This document shows positions 29,122 to 42,170 of a stretch of 64,000 nucleotides of DNA, piece by piece. Within the stretch, counting starts at the first letter, position 1. The number at the start of each line of letters is the position of its first letter. A program made the translations under genes and the position numbers. This DNA is from Darksidea phi (Eukaryota > Ascomycota > Dothideomycetes > Pleosporales > Lentitheciaceae), in the NCBI GenBank assembly GCA_030770425.1, contig JASJFT010000088.1, positions 1 to 64,000 on the forward strand. The letters are read 5' to 3'. Under the pieces are notes generated by a model that had not been told where the DNA came from, ran no database searches, and was given only the letters and a program-made list of their open reading frames with translations.

Positions 29122-32100
29122 ATGTCACGGGCAGCCAAGCTAGCAGAGTTACGGGCGCTGCGCGCTGCTGGCAAGACGCGTCTCTCCACATACAAAATTG
29201 CCGATGAAGAGCAATTGTACGACGAGGTCGATGACGAAGAATACAAAAAGGTAGTGAGGGGCCGTCTGGAGGAGGATGACTTCATTGTCGACGACAATGG
29301 CGAGGGGTACGTTGACGATGGCAGAGAAGAGTGGGACGGCGACCATTCGGGATATCGCTACGCTGCCACGGACAGCGAGGCGGATGAAGAGCGGCCCGTG
29401 AAGGGTAAAAATGGTACGCATGTTGAGTCGCGTCAGCGGATAATCTGACCTGTAGCAGCCAAGAGAAAACGCGAAGAAGACCAGGAGAAGCAGACCAAGA
29501 TCAACGATGGCATCACCAAGTACTTCAGCGCGAAAACCGCCGCCCAGGCACCAAAGCCAAAGGTACATCCGACACCCACGCCAACCACCACTCCGATGAC
29601 GCTAACAAGACGTAGCCCAAGGCCACTGCCGCCGACCAAAACTTCATGGACGACTTGCTAGGCGAGATCAACACGAATGTCGCCCGCCCTGCCCCTCGCA
29701 TGCGACCGGTCAAGACAGAATCACGGAGGAAGACTCGCGTGTTGTCCCCACCTATTTCTGAGAACCATCCGAACGCGAAACGGCTGATAAGCGGCTCGGA
29801 CACGTACATGCCCACCACACCCCCAGCCCAAGACGCCTATGACGACGACCCGCTTCCCCTCATGGAGGACGACATCCCCATGAGCGATCCAGCACCACAG
29901 TCTTCGCCGGTTGCGAAGGCGGTAGAGCGCAAGTCGCAGCCCATGGTCAAGATTGAGGAGGAGGACGACCTCATGGAGGTGGCACAGCCCATTGGACGTG
30001 CTGGCGTTGCTTCGGCGAGCATCAATATGGCCGGAAAACGGCCAGTGGCCAAGATGAAAAAGGCAGAATATCCCACCCCAGCCAGCTCCTCTCCGATGGG
30101 GCCTTTGTCTGCGGCCGTCGATGCGTCTTCGTGGAACGATGTAACGAGCAAGCTTAACGTCATGAGCAGCCCGGCGCCGGCCACTGCCAGTAGTGTTGGC
30201 AAGCTGAAACCTGAAGCTGCTCTCGAGGAAGACGGCAGCTTGCGCATGTTCTGGATCGACTACGTCGAGATCAATGGAAGCCTCTGCCTGTTTGGCAAGG
30301 TTAAGGACAAGACTACAGACACCTACGCTAGCTGCTTTGTCAAGGTAGACAACATTCTTCGCACATTGTACTTCCTCCCACGAGAGCATCGCCTCAGAGG
30401 AGGCGAACAAACGGATGAAGAGGTGGGGATGACCGATGTGTCCGATGAAGTCGAAGAACTGATGAGCAAGCACCGTGTCACTATGCATAAGATCAAAGGC
30501 TGTACCAGAAAATATGCTTTTGAGCTGCCAGACATACCTAGAGAGGCCGACTACATCAAACTCTTGTACGGATATGACAAGATGCCCCTCGCTGCCGACC
30601 TCGCGGGCGAAACTTTCTCGCACGTTTTTGGCACGAATACGTCTCTTTTTGAGCAGTTCGTACTTTTGAAACACGTCATGGGGCCCTGTTGGCTTAACAT
30701 CCAAGGAGCCGACTTCAACTCAGTAAACAATGCTTCTTGGTGTAAACTCGAGCTTTCGATCAGCAGGCTCAAGGATATCACTGTCCTCGCCAATTCCGAC
30801 AGCCTCGAGGCACCGCCTCTCACGCTCATGAGCATGTCTATCCGAACAACGTTCGACGCCAAGGCCAACAAGCAAGAGATTCTCATGGTCAGCGCAATGG
30901 TCTACGACAATTTCTCGCTCACCAACACCACCCCGGCAGACGAACTTCCTTGCAAGAGTTTTACAATCATGCGTCCAAACGGCGATACTTATCCCGCTGG
31001 GTTCAAGTTTGACGTTGAAAAACAGAAAGGTACAATTGTGCTCAAGAGGACCGAGCAAGAGCTTCTCAGCTTGTTCATGGCTATGTTCCAGCGGCACGAT
31101 CCTGACGTTCTGATCGGTCATCGCCTCGATGATGTAGACTACAGTGTCTTGTTGAACCGTATGCGCGAGAAGAAAACCCCCGGCTGGCACCGCATTGGCC
31201 GACTTAGGAGAAGCGACTGGCCTAAGAACATGGGCAAGGGCGGAGGGAGCTTCTTCGCTGAAAGACAATTGGCTGCTGGGCGTTTGCACTGCGATTTGGC
31301 TAACGATCTCGGGAAGTCGCTCATGACTAAGTGTCAGTCCTGGAGTCTTGAAGAGATGTGCCAACTTATGCTAAATAAGCGTCGGGAAGAGCTGGACAAT
31401 GAGACCGCTTTGAAAACCTGGGCGACTACGAAAGACGGTCTGTTGAATTACGTCAAGCACTGTCAGGCAGATGCCTATTTCATCGCTGCAATCTCCATCA
31501 AAGTACAGATGCTTCCTCTCACGAAGGTACTGACCAATCTTGCTGGCAATTCGTGGGCTCGTACATTGAGCGGTACCCGTGCTGAGCGGAACGAGTACAT
31601 TTTACTACACGAATTTCACAAAAACAAGTACATCTGCCCAGACAAGCAGTGGGGCAAAGCCAAGCCAAAGGCTGACGAGGTGGAAGAAGGAGAAGAAGGT
31701 GTTGATGCGAAGAAGAAGGACAAGTTCAAGGGTGGTCTTGTCTTCGAGCCCGAGAAAGGCTTGTACGACAAGTTCATCTTGGTCATGGACTTCAATTCTT
31801 TATATCCCAGCATCATTCAAGAGTTCAACATCTGCTTCACGACTGTGGAGCGTGCGGATCTTTCCGAGGAAGACGACAAGGTTCCAGAGGTGCCAGATAC
31901 CGACCAAGACCAAGGCATCCTCCCTCGCCTCATCGCCACCCTTGTCAATCGCCGACGAGAAGTCAAGAAGCTGATGAAGAACCCAAAGTCTACGCCTGAC
32001 CAACTGGCTACATGGGACATCAAACAGCTCGCGCTGAAGCTTACCGCCAACTCCATGTACGGCTGTCTCGGTTATACCAAGTCGCGATTCTACGCTCGTC

Positions 32101-33660
32101 CCCTTGCCATGCTTACTACCTACAAAGGCCGTGAGATTCTACGGCGAACGAAGGACATGGCTGAAGCGAAGATGTTGCGCGTCATCTACGGTGACACTGA
32201 TTCGGTTATGATCAACACCAACGTCGACAACATCCAGGATGCGCTAAAGTTGGGCAGTGAGTTCAAGAAGGAGGTCAATGACAGCTACAAGCTCCTCGAG
32301 ATCGATATTGACAACGTCTTCCGACGCATTTTGTTACATGCGAAGAAGAAGTACGCGGCTATCAACATGATACCTGTGGACGGGAAGTATATCGAGAAAC
32401 TTGAGGTCAAGGGTCTTGATATGAGGAGAAGAGAATACTGCGCGCTCTCAAAGGAGACATCTACGTAAGACATTTGATCTTCTCCACTACATTATATGCT
32501 AATTCCTTGTCAGGGAGATATTGAACTTCCTGCTCAGTGGCGAAGACCCTGAGATTGTCGTCGAGAAGATCCACGACCATCTGCGCACTCTTGCCCAAAA
32601 TATGCGCGCATTCACTGTTCCAGCTCGCAAATACACAATCTACACGCAACTCGGCAAGAATCCCAGGGATTATCCTAACGCCAACTCCATGCCCTCTGTG
32701 CAAGTCGCGCTCCGTCTCATGGCGAAAGGCAAACTCGTCAAAGCGAAGGACGTTATGTCTTTCATTATCACGGGCGAAAGTTCGGGATCGGCGGAGAGCG
32801 CAGCGAAGAACGCGTATCCTGTGGACGAAGTGTTAAAATCTAATAGTGAGCTGAAGCCGGACATTGAGTACTATCTTCACAAGCAGATCCTCCCGCCCGT
32901 AGAGCGTCTCTGCGCTCCAATCAGCGGGACCAATATTACGATGCTCGCTGCGTGCCTAGGCTTAGACACGAGCAAGTACCGCGTCTCCTCTGTCTCAAGC
33001 GGAAACGCACAAGACGTCGAGATCCAACCCTTGGAATCGCAGATTCCCGACTCAGTGCGTTTCCAAGACTGCACACCGCTTCATCTCCGATGCCGCGCCT
33101 GCCATACAGTATTCCCTTTCCACGGACTATCCTCTACAACGTTCGCATCTAGCCTCAATACGGTAACACACGATGGTATACAATGCCCTAGCATTGCATG
33201 CAAACAACTCCTTCCCACTATAAGCATAGTAGCTCAACTCGAAAGTGCAATTCGTCAAACCCTCTCCACATATTACACCGGCACACTGGCATGCAACGAC
33301 CCGGCTTGTTCCTCGCAAACCCGCCAAATGAGTGTCTACGGACATCGCTGTCTTGGCCCTAAGGGACTAGCGCAAGACTGTTTGGGCAAGATGACGTACG
33401 CATACTCGGAGAAGGATCTGTGGAACCAGCTGTTATATTTCCAGTCGTTGTTCGATGTAGATCGAGTGGGTAAAGAGGACATTATGAGTGCAGTGAAAGT
33501 GGAGGGCGAGGGAGAGAAGAGACAAAAGATCAAGGTCCTTGCTGAGATTAATAGGCAGAGGTTTGGGACGTTGAAGGGAGTTGTGGGAAAGTGGTTGGAG
33601 AGGAATGGGAGGCAATGGGTGCAGATGGATACTCTTTTTGCTTTCGCGCTGAAGCCGTGA
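29122..33660 (+). CDS. POL1: DNA polymerase alpha catalytic subunit
   Basis: Four exons: 29122-29413, 29459-29562, 29616-32464, 32514-33660; 4392 nt, 1463 residues, the usual size. It extends primase-made RNA primers in the nucleus. The N-terminus holds the conserved leader ([20 protein letters not shown]) and a short primase/Ctf4-type region ending MDDLLGEI. The family-B polymerase motifs are intact: motif [10 protein letters not shown] (about 857), motif [10 protein letters not shown] (about 940) and motif C YGDTDSVM (about 990). The exonuclease-like domain lacks the acidic catalytic set, as normal for alpha. Two C-terminal zinc motifs are present ([11 protein letters not shown] and CNDPAC..C..C). 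The first intron could end at 29455 or 29458, changing one Ala only. Confidence 0.96.
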
Positions 33661-34255
33661 GGTGGATACTCTTCCGCAGGTGTATGGGAGGAACGGGTTG
33701 CTTGTGGCGTTCATGCCCCGGACAGGGTTTTGTACTCACGCTGTTTTGAATAATTATAATGTGCCCCATCCAGACAGTCTTGGGATCGTGCATGGCCGTC
33801 ACCGTGTATTTGTGCTCGCAGATGTGGTTCGCTCGGCCACGGGTACAGAGGGTGCGGAAAGCCCGAGCCATACCTACTCATACGGTATACCGACGTCTAA
33901 TACTAGGCTCGAATCTACCGCAGCAAATACATAACACGTAAAGAGCCTGTAAGCGGGGCAACTTGAGAGGACTATGTCTCAGTTATTGGTGTGAACCTTG
34001 CCTCCTTCCTTACGAGAGATTTGCATCTGGCCCATATTGTCATACGAAAGCTCGAGCTACGATTAAGTACTTGAGTACCGCACTGCGACTAGCATCTGTT
34101 AGCGGAGCAGGAGAGAGGCGAGAAAGTGGATATAGATTACGGCAAGTAGGATGGGAGGCACTGACAAGGTACGGAATGGACATGAAAAGTGTTGGTGGAT
34201 TCGCTGAACGTAGTTTGGTGATCTGATAGTGCTTTTGTCTTTCGGCGAGAGCTCA
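33661..34255. other. Convergent intergenic region POL1 / kynureninase
   Basis: About 600 bp holding both 3' flanks. No credible gene or RNA seen. Confidence 0.5.
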
Positions 34256-35807
34256 TCAGTCATTTACAAGAGTCGGACGGTCTTTTTCCTTGCTATGTGT
34301 AGCAGCAATAGTTTGCCTGCACGCTTCTTGGAATATTGTGACGAAACGGTGTACATCCCAAAATGAGTTGTAGAGCGGTGTGGGTGCAACTCGAAGTACA
34401 TCCGGTTTCCTCTCATCAACAACCACACCTCTCTCCTCGAGATATTCCATAACGTGATCTAGGAGCCCGGCATTGAGTAGTATGCTGAGTTGCGCACCGC
34501 GTTCCGCTGGGTTGGAAGGCGTGATGATTTTGTATGGCGGCTCGCCGCCTTCATAATTCAGGAGTCGTGCTTCAAGGTAAGCTGTGAGACGCAGGCTTCT
34601 TTGGCGCAAAGCCTCCATGTTAGTAAGGGAAAAGACATCCAAGCTCGCCATGACAGCCGTCATATCGAGTGCACTTGGGTTGCTGAGCTGGAAACCGCTC
34701 GCACCAGGGATGGGAACAAATCTGTTCTCCATACGAAATCGACTTTTCTTGTCGCTTCCCCACCAACCGCTCAGACGCGGGCGATACAGTAGCTGAGTGT
34801 CGTTTTTGTACTTGGCGTCGCCATCGAGCGATGCATCTTCCACCCTTCCGTGGTTGTCGTGCACGAACAGGCCGCCAATGACGCCAGGCCCCCCATTCAT
34901 GTACTTGTAGTTGCACCATGCCGCAAAATCCACGTTCCAGTCATGTAGCTTCAGTGGTACGTTGCCAACGGCATGCGCGAGGTCCCAACCTACTGTGATA
35001 CCGAGGGAATGGCAGTGCCGCGTTATGAGCTCAATGTCAAAAAATTGGCCTGAGTAAAATTGAATGCCCGGAAGGAGGACAAGAGCGGTCGAGGCAGCGT
35101 GCTGTGAGATGACGGAGAGGACGTGTTCAGTCGTGAGGTAGAAAGTTTCGGCGGAAGGAGGTGCGATGGTCACAAGGGCGGATAGGGGGAGATTGTGGTG
35201 GACGAGCTGGGACTGCGCGGCGTACTGGTTGCACATCAGCGACTCAGCCAGGCATAAATGCCGCAGATGTACTTACATGGTCACTGGGAAAAGCCTTGCC
35301 CTCAATGATGATTTTGTATCTATCCCTTGTCGGCCGATAGAAGCTCGACATGAGCAGGTGCAAGTTGGCCGTTAACGTCTCCATGACCACCACCTCGCTC
35401 GGAAATGCCCCCACAATCTTCGCCGTTTGCTCCTTGAGCGCATCGTCCAAGTGCATCCACGGCGGCAGCCCACCCTCAAAATCCTTAAAGTGTCCGAAAA
35501 CACCTTTGGAAGCCCACGTGTCTAGGTACCGCTGGACGTAAGCCCGCGTCCGGCGCGGCTGCAGACCCAGCGAGTTCCCAGCCAAATAGATGGACTCTTC
35601 GTCATCGTCACCGTCATTGTCTTTCTCTCGCAAGACCGTCTTGTCCCGCGGCCCATATCGTCTGTTGCGCAAGTCGCCCTTTGTCGGGATCACAAACTCG
35701 TTCCGCAATTGGCTCAGAGGGTCACGGCTGTCTTCTTCGCGCGCGAAGGCTTCCGAAAGAAGTTGTGTGGGTCTAACGGATACGAAAGGATTGGAGTGTG
35801 TCGGCAT
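34256..35807 (-). CDS. BNA5: Kynureninase
   Basis: Two exons, 35807-35277 and 35224-34256, with a 52-nt intron (GTAAGT, ACCAG) that restores the family's FPSDHYAAQSQL. The product is 499 residues. This PLP enzyme cleaves kynurenine or 3-hydroxykynurenine to anthranilate or 3-hydroxyanthranilate in tryptophan breakdown and de novo NAD synthesis. Visible landmarks are YLAGNSLGLQP near the start, GWDLAHAVGNVPL with the PLP-contacting Asp, and CNYKYMNGGPG with the Schiff-base Lys. The C-terminal domain ends in LRVAPTPLYNSFWDVHRFV. An acidic insert (EKDNDGDDDEES) precedes YLAGNS. It is head-to-head with ISA2. Confidence 0.95.
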
Positions 35808-35982
35808 GACGGGGGTTTGAGATGAGTCAGGTGTGATGGGTGAATGAGACTGGAGCTGGTCGTTTAGGCGGGGCGCGGCGGCGGGGCAGCTAGATACGAT
35901 GACTAAGCGCCCGCTTGACGTACATCCATATGTCTACTTCTACGAATCCCCACTGTTCTGCGAAGAACCACCAACGCCCAAA
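35808..35982. promoter_or_regulatory. Compact divergent promoter kynureninase/ISA2
   Basis: Only 175 bp lie between the preferred start codons, so the two genes must share control sequence. No specific motif was recognised. Confidence 0.5.
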
Positions 35983-36687
35983 ATGTCATTTTCACAGAAC
36001 ATGTGCACGTCATGTCTGGGGGCAGCGCGCCGAGCCACTTCGAGGACCTCGATCAGGCCTCCAAGCCTTTTCCCTACGCCATCTCGAGCATACAACATCG
36101 TTTCCACCGCTGCGCCATCGCTACATCTCCATTTCTTTGGGCCTTTCGTTCGAAGAACGCCCAAGAGCCAGCCAGCAAACCTCAATGCGCACCAGAATGC
36201 CATACCGAAGCCTTTGAAACATTCCGCTATACGACGGCCCTTCGCCACCACGACCACCTCTCCAACATCCTCCCCCTCCCATCTCGGGCCCGCCCACCCA
36301 ATCCTTCACCCCCGAACCACCGAGTCGGGCGAACCCCTGCGCATATACATCTCTCCACGAGCCGCACACCGGCTCTCCGCTATCTCAGCCTCAGATAACA
36401 ACCCCTCGCTCGCCCTCCGCGTGACCGTAGAAAGCGGCGGTTGCCACGGCTTTCAATACCTCATGAACCTCATTGACCTTTCGAAATCGCCTGCTTCTGA
36501 CGAAGACACGGTATTTGAAGGTGACAAAGCCGCAAAAGTGGTCATGGACGAGGCGAGTTTGAAGCTGCTGAGTGGGAGCACGGTAGATTATACAATGGAG
36601 TTGATCGGGAGTCAATTTAAGATTACAGGGATTCCCGGGGCCACAAGTAGTTGTGGTTGTGGGACTAGTTTTGACATCAAGATATAA
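35983..36687 (+). CDS. ISA2: Mitochondrial iron-sulfur assembly protein ISA2 (IscA/HesB)
   Basis: Single exon; 234 residues from the ATG at 35983 (MSFSQNM), or 262 from an upstream in-frame ATG at 35899. The first 120 residues are rich in Arg, Ser, Thr and Pro with few acids, a mitochondrial targeting and linker region. The A-type carrier domain starts at IYISPRAAHRLSAI. It carries the first Cys in SGGCHGFQY and the last two in SSCGCGTSF, the three cysteines that hold the cluster. ISA2 works with ISA1 and IBA57 to make 4Fe-4S clusters in the matrix. It ends only 302 bp from the VIP1 stop (convergent). Confidence 0.93.
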   Translation: MSFSQNMCTSCLGAARRATSRTSIRPPSLFPTPSRAYNIVSTAAPSLHLHFFGPFVRRTPKSQPANLNAHQNAIPKPLKHSAIRRPFATTTTSPTSSPSHLGPAHPILHPRTTESGEPLRIYISPRAAHRLSAISASDNNPSLALRVTVESGGCHGFQYLMNLIDLSKSPASDEDTVFEGDKAAKVVMDEASLKLLSGSTVDYTMELIGSQFKITGIPGATSSCGCGTSFDIKI

Positions 36688-36989
36688 CAAGACACGGCGA
36701 GAATTGGTCATAAAGGGCACATTGTATAATAGTAGACGCATCGGGTACCTGAGCGTCGGCACAATAACTTTCTCGGCACTACCACATTGCAGAATTGGAG
36801 GATGTAGCAATGAACAGCATGAGCGCGTAAGTACGTGCCGTCATTAATGCAAGACTGTAATCTATAACGGTTACCCCGTGTACAATGACAGTTTTGTTCC
36901 CATGTAACGTTGTATCCTTCTATCAAACGAAAGCGCTCATAAAAGCCGCCCTTTGCCCAAACACCAAACCGTTATTGCTTCATTCAGAT
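36688..36989. other. Convergent intergenic region ISA2 / VIP1
   Basis: About 300 bp of shared 3' flank. Nothing else seen. Confidence 0.5.
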
Positions 36990-39900
36990 CTAGCCATCTA
37001 TAAGCCCAGGCGGAATGACTGACTGAGTACTCTCCAGAGACTCCTCTTCGTTTTCTGTCTCCTTGCTCTTGCTGTTCCCCATTCGCTCATCAAATGCATC
37101 TGGCACTTTTTCGCTGAGATTTATTGCAACAAAGCTTTTCGGCAGTTTCACGCTAGACAGTGTATTAGCGTCATACTTTGGGTGGCGTTAGGGATGGGAG
37201 GATCTCACGTATGGAACTTTGCGCGGAGGGTCTCAAGAACCTCTTTCCAATCATGATGAGCAGTGAGACTGCGCCGGGGCGAAAAGCCAATCATATGGCG
37301 AGAGTCGAGTTGTCTGTCGTCAAGTTAGTATACACGTCCACGAGCCGAGGTGCTTATTGTAACTTACACGTCGAGCGGCGCAAAAGCATGGCAACCCGGC
37401 GACAGTGTGATACGAATACTGTAGTTAAAAGTATTCGGCTCGTCATCCATCGTCGCATTCTCCGACTCGTATAACTCAAACCCTATCTGAGATAGATAAT
37501 CTAACTCAGGAATAGCATTGCGCTCGATCTTCGTCTTGATACCGCCCTCGAGAATGCAGTTAAGCAGCGTATAGATATGCGACTCTTTGGTAAAATAGAA
37601 GAAGCTCTTTGGCGTATCCGATGCTTGCAGTTCTTCCAGATCCTCAACGATCTCCTTCAATAAAGGAAGCGAAGTGAGCAATCCAATCTCAAGCTTCTCC
37701 TCGTTGTCGATACCATACTCTTGGGGTCCGATATAGTCGAAAAGGACCTTACCAAGATGGTACATTTCGCGCAATTTTATGAGACGCGCGTCGACTTGAG
37801 CCTTCGATGCAGCGTTGCCTACGCCAGTGTAGAGCTTGAAGTACGAGTCGTGGACATAAGAGGGTGGCGCGACTGACTTCACAGCAACTTCGGACTTTCG
37901 CCTGAAACCCATGCGCTGTGCAATATTGCCGCGCTCTGTAGGTTTCTCAGCTTGTTGATCTCTGGGTTCCACTTTTGGTGGCGGTTCGAGTGGAGCTAAG
38001 GCGGGTTTGGCCTGGCTGTCCGTTGACGTTTGTCTGGAGCCATCGGCAATGGCGTTCTCGTCCAAGAAGCTGGGGGCTGGAGTGAACACCCATTCGAGAA
38101 ACTGACGGTTGTGCAGAGCGTCGAACTTCATTGTATCGTAGAGCTCCGATATCTTGCTAGGGTCAACCTTATCTGCATCACCAAACTCCTTGAAAAGCTT
38201 TTCCCAGCGTTCCTTGAACAACTCTGGCCCCTCGTTGCAGCACCAGCGAGCCTGGATTTGATTTATGTTATTGACGTGAGACAAAGCGCCGCCTTGCGAA
38301 CTAACTTCTCCAGGTGGACTTGTGATAGCAGTGAGGGACGAGACAGCCCCAGACTCAATCTTCTTGAAGTTGTGGTTCATGACGCGCTGGTGGAACTTCA
38401 TCAGATCGACAACCTGTCGAACCACAATGTAGGGTTCAGGAACGTCTTTCGGCCAAGCGAATTGGGGAGGCGCCTTGTCACCCGCTCGTAAAAGGGTCTT
38501 GAGTTTCTTTTTGACCTTGTCCATAACGTCTTTAGCAGCATTGGAGTCATCCAAAAGGTCTTTGCGGACATGAATGTTCTCGGCAGGAAATTGATCCCTC
38601 TCTAAGAAAGACGCAGCAAAAATCTGGGCGCTAGTGGTGACCCGTCTTTCCGAGCTGCTGAAGATGGTGACATCCTCAAGGACGTCACGGTTCATCAGCA
38701 TCAGGTCGTTCCGGAAATTCCCCCCCATATCCTGCGTTTGGTGACGAGCAGAGTGAGTTGGCTCACCTCCCCATTTGATAATCAGCTGTAGCTTGTCTAG
38801 GACGAGATTGTTTTCGGCAGCCGATATTCGTGAGAGTGTGAGCCCTGACATAGAATCACTCCGTTTCTGGGCCAGTTCAAGAATATCAGGGGTATCGCCG
38901 GTAGCTGATCCAACCCTCTTCCGTTCAGGGGACTCTTCAACTATGTCTCCCGGACGGAGCTCCTCCTTCCGCCGTTTTCGAAACATGGGTTTGATCTGAA
39001 CCTTGGTGCCCGGCCATGCTCCTTTTTTGTTCAAATAGATTTGTAGCTCTCGGAGCTTCTTAGGGTCCTCGACGCCCTCTTCCATAGCCAACCTGACGGC
39101 ATCGCTGACACTTGACAGTGCAGCCTCGCCTATTAGGAGTACTTCTTCTTGGTGCCCTTTGAGAAGGTCGACAAAGGGCTTCGTGTGGAAAGTGTACTTG
39201 AACTTCTGCTTGGGCGTACGATCGGCGTGGCGGATGACAGAAACGACACCTTTGAGTTTCCACTGCGCTTTGGAAGCAGGGGGTGGCACATTTAATTGCT
39301 CGTCGGAGAGCGATCCTTGAGCTACAAGGTGCAGATCTTGGTCGCGAATAGCCGGTGGCTGTAGGAGATCCGGCTCTGACTTCACCGCGGACTGAGTGAC
39401 ATTCGGCAGTAACGAGCTCTGGGGATTTTCAAAGCTTGGAGAAACTGCCATTGGAGTTGTGCTTAGTGAGACCTCAGGCGAAGATGGTTGGGTGCTCGAA
39501 TGGCGGGTGTGGGGCAGGTGGGAATGGTTAGTCAACTTTGACATACTAGGAGATTTGTGAAAGATGTCTTTCAATGTCTGGCGGTGGCTTGAAGAACTCT
39601 TCTTGGACACAACCGCCCCCTCCTGAGCTTCGGCGGCAGCATTTTGAGCATTCTTGCGTTCCCTCCGCTGGATCTCGTCCAAAAACAAGTCCTTCAGTAT
39701 TTTCGATGCTTTTTCGTAGTAATCTTGATTGTCCTTCACAAAGCTCCATCCGTTCACGTCAATTACGTAGCTCTTATCCCCGGTCCGTAGTAGATCGAAT
39801 CCGCAAACGCGCTGGCCGAACCCGTTCGAAATCCGCGCCGCCATGGCTGCTTCTGTTTCATTGAGTTTGGTGACATACCTTACTTCTTTACCGCTTGGAT

Positions 39901-41590
39901 TGCGCTTGACAAGACCATCGACGACGGGCGATTTCCTCGTTTCCGCGTGGCAGAAATTCGGTCCAACGGTATAAGCCTTGACGTCTTCCGAGTTTTCCAC
40001 CTGTAAGAATTTTTCGTAGATATAGCTGCTTGTAGGATCCGTGATAGACCTCGGCACGAGCAGGCTGTCGTCTTTCTCCGAGCTCTTGTTGTTGACTTTG
40101 CGGAAGAGCCTGCGACCGCCGCCACCATCCTTTGAATGATAGTAAACGTTGATATTGTGATCTTCGCCGCTTACCGGCTTCTCCACGAAAGGCTTAGTGA
40201 GTGTCTCGCCGTCTACACGGATAGTATCACCATCATCGATAAGTTCAACTATCTTTGGTGGGGGGACGGCGCCTCCAGTGCCGTCATTCCCAACCAAGGA
40301 CACACCAGTGCGCTCCTTGAGGGTCCTGGCGAACTCAGCACTAGGCAGTCTTGGACCACCGTCCCGGCTGACCTCGACACGCCTGGGTGATGGCACACCA
40401 AGATTGTCGAGGATCATGAGGCAGAGGCGGCGGTCCCACAACACTTGCTGCATGGGCAGATCATTGACGCAGAAGGGCTTCCGTAGGCGCGCATACGCAA
40501 TAGCCTTGTCGAGCGGGAAGCCATCGGAGAAGAAGGATATTAGGAAGTCGCAGACGGGCCAGTTCTCGACATCTTCGTCCAGGATGATCTTGTCGCCAAA
40601 GATCTTAACCTCGAAATCGTCTACGAGCTTGCCGAAGATGTTGCGCGCAGGCTTGCTGCGGGCCTTGGATTCCAGGGCGCATACGCCAATGATGCCCTTG
40701 GTCGGCTTCCGGGGCTCTCTCATGTCTCTGCCGCCCGGACTGCTGCTGGCCGCGGTGCTTCCACTAATGCGTCTATGGGCGGCTGTGCGGCTTCGTGATC
40801 GACGAGGAGCATTCCCTTGAAGGGTCGATGTGGGTTGTGGAGAGGAAGAGGGGTGGGCGGGGCTGTGGGAAGGGTTTGGGCTTGACGTTGGTGGGTTTGC
40901 GTTGCGGGTGTGGTTCTGGTTCGCCTGCTCGCCAAACAGCAGCTGCGTGGGCGACAGCTTGGGGCCGAGACTGCCATTCTGACTGGCGGTGGTGATTGAG
41001 AGGGAGGAAGTTGCCGTCGTCGTGCCATGTGCGGAGCCTGTCACATCATTAGCCCAACACTGCCGCAAAATACTCAATGCTCACGATGGCGACTCACCCT
41101 CGGGCTCCGAGCCTGCGACCGAACCGGGCCCGCTCATTGCGCGTGTGTTGGGGTAGATTGCTGATCCAATCGAGTAGAGGGACGAAAAGGACATGCGATT
41201 CGACTCCACGTCGGCTTCGGATCGCGTTGGACGATGGGCGTCTGGCAACGTCAGCGTAGCAGCCAAATTTCCTCCGCGTGCAGCCTCTAGCGTTGGCGTG
41301 GCATTGTCCGTGTCCTCGAGTGCACAGCTATTCCTGGCTGCGCCGAGAAACTCGAGAATTCCACTGTCGGACGCTTTCGACAGCCGGCGAAGAGGGAACT
41401 GTCGCGGGACCGCCTTCGACGCCGGCGGTGGCATCGACACGCTACAACGCTCAGCATTGCCTCCGCCCGTCGCCGGCTCGGAAGACCGCGCTTTTCTGCT
41501 TGTCGGAGGCGTGCCATCTCCAGAGGCGAGGAGGTGTGGTGTCCATGAGCACGTACTCTCGGAGCTGACGGTGCGAGACAGCTGCTCCAT
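36990..41590 (-). CDS. VIP1: Inositol pyrophosphate kinase/phosphatase VIP1 (Asp1/PPIP5K)
   Basis: Four exons: 41590-41098, 41037-37368, 37313-37209, 37152-36990; 1476 residues. An in-frame ATG at 41641 would add 17. The enzyme makes 1,5-IP8 from 5-IP7 and controls phosphate sensing, polarity and the cytoskeleton. The N-terminal ATP-grasp kinase begins at IIGVCALESKARSKP and includes FVEKPVSGEDHN and YVIDVNGWSFVKD. The histidine-acid-phosphatase-like half opens with RHADRTPKQKFKY. The last two small exons, missed if the long frame is taken alone, add the conserved RHMIGFSPRRSLTAHHDWK and AKFHTVKLPKSF. The first 150 residues and the Ser/Thr-rich middle are probably disordered. Divergent from UTP21. 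Confidence 0.95.
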
Positions 41591-42170
41591 AAGGCTTAAT
41601 TCCGCATGAGAGTGGGGGATGTGAAGTGCTTTTTTCTGCAAGCGACGGAGCTGCTATGCAACGCACGCCATGACGTCGTTCGAAAATTTCACCCAAGATC
41701 ACATTTCAACGGCGACAAGAGGACAGATAAGTTTTATACATGCACATGCACGCTGGCTGTACATGGGAAGCTAGACGGCCGCGTGCGTCACTGCAGCCCG
41801 CTCCAGGTCCTGCAATCGCCCATGCAGGATTGAAGATGGATGCGTGGGGGTCACCCTGTGCACTACAGCATGGCCTGGCTGGGGCCTCTCCTAATCCAAA
41901 GGCGGCAGGGGCTCAGTAAAGCCTATGTAGAGGGCGTCGGCACCTGTTGCTGCAACCAAAAGTACCTCTTTTTGCTGAGCTCTTTTTTTCACTTCGTGAC
42001 TGCACTCCATATCTCGTATAGACCCCCTACGTCGATCGTCTTGGCGTGGGATGACGGATCTAATCTAATCTCATCTCCGCAAAAGATTTCGCTCCGCCGA
42101 GCGCAAACATCGCCTCGAACGATACCGACGTCGCGACCAGGCGCAATCGCGGCTTCACTCTTTCCTTGCA
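41591..42170. promoter_or_regulatory. Divergent promoter VIP1/UTP21
   Basis: About 580 bp between start codons. It holds GAAAATTT (41682-41689), a match to the core of the yeast ribosome-biogenesis RRPE element. That copy is nearer to VIP1 than to UTP21, and no PAC box was found beside it. The regulatory meaning is weak. Confidence 0.4.
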
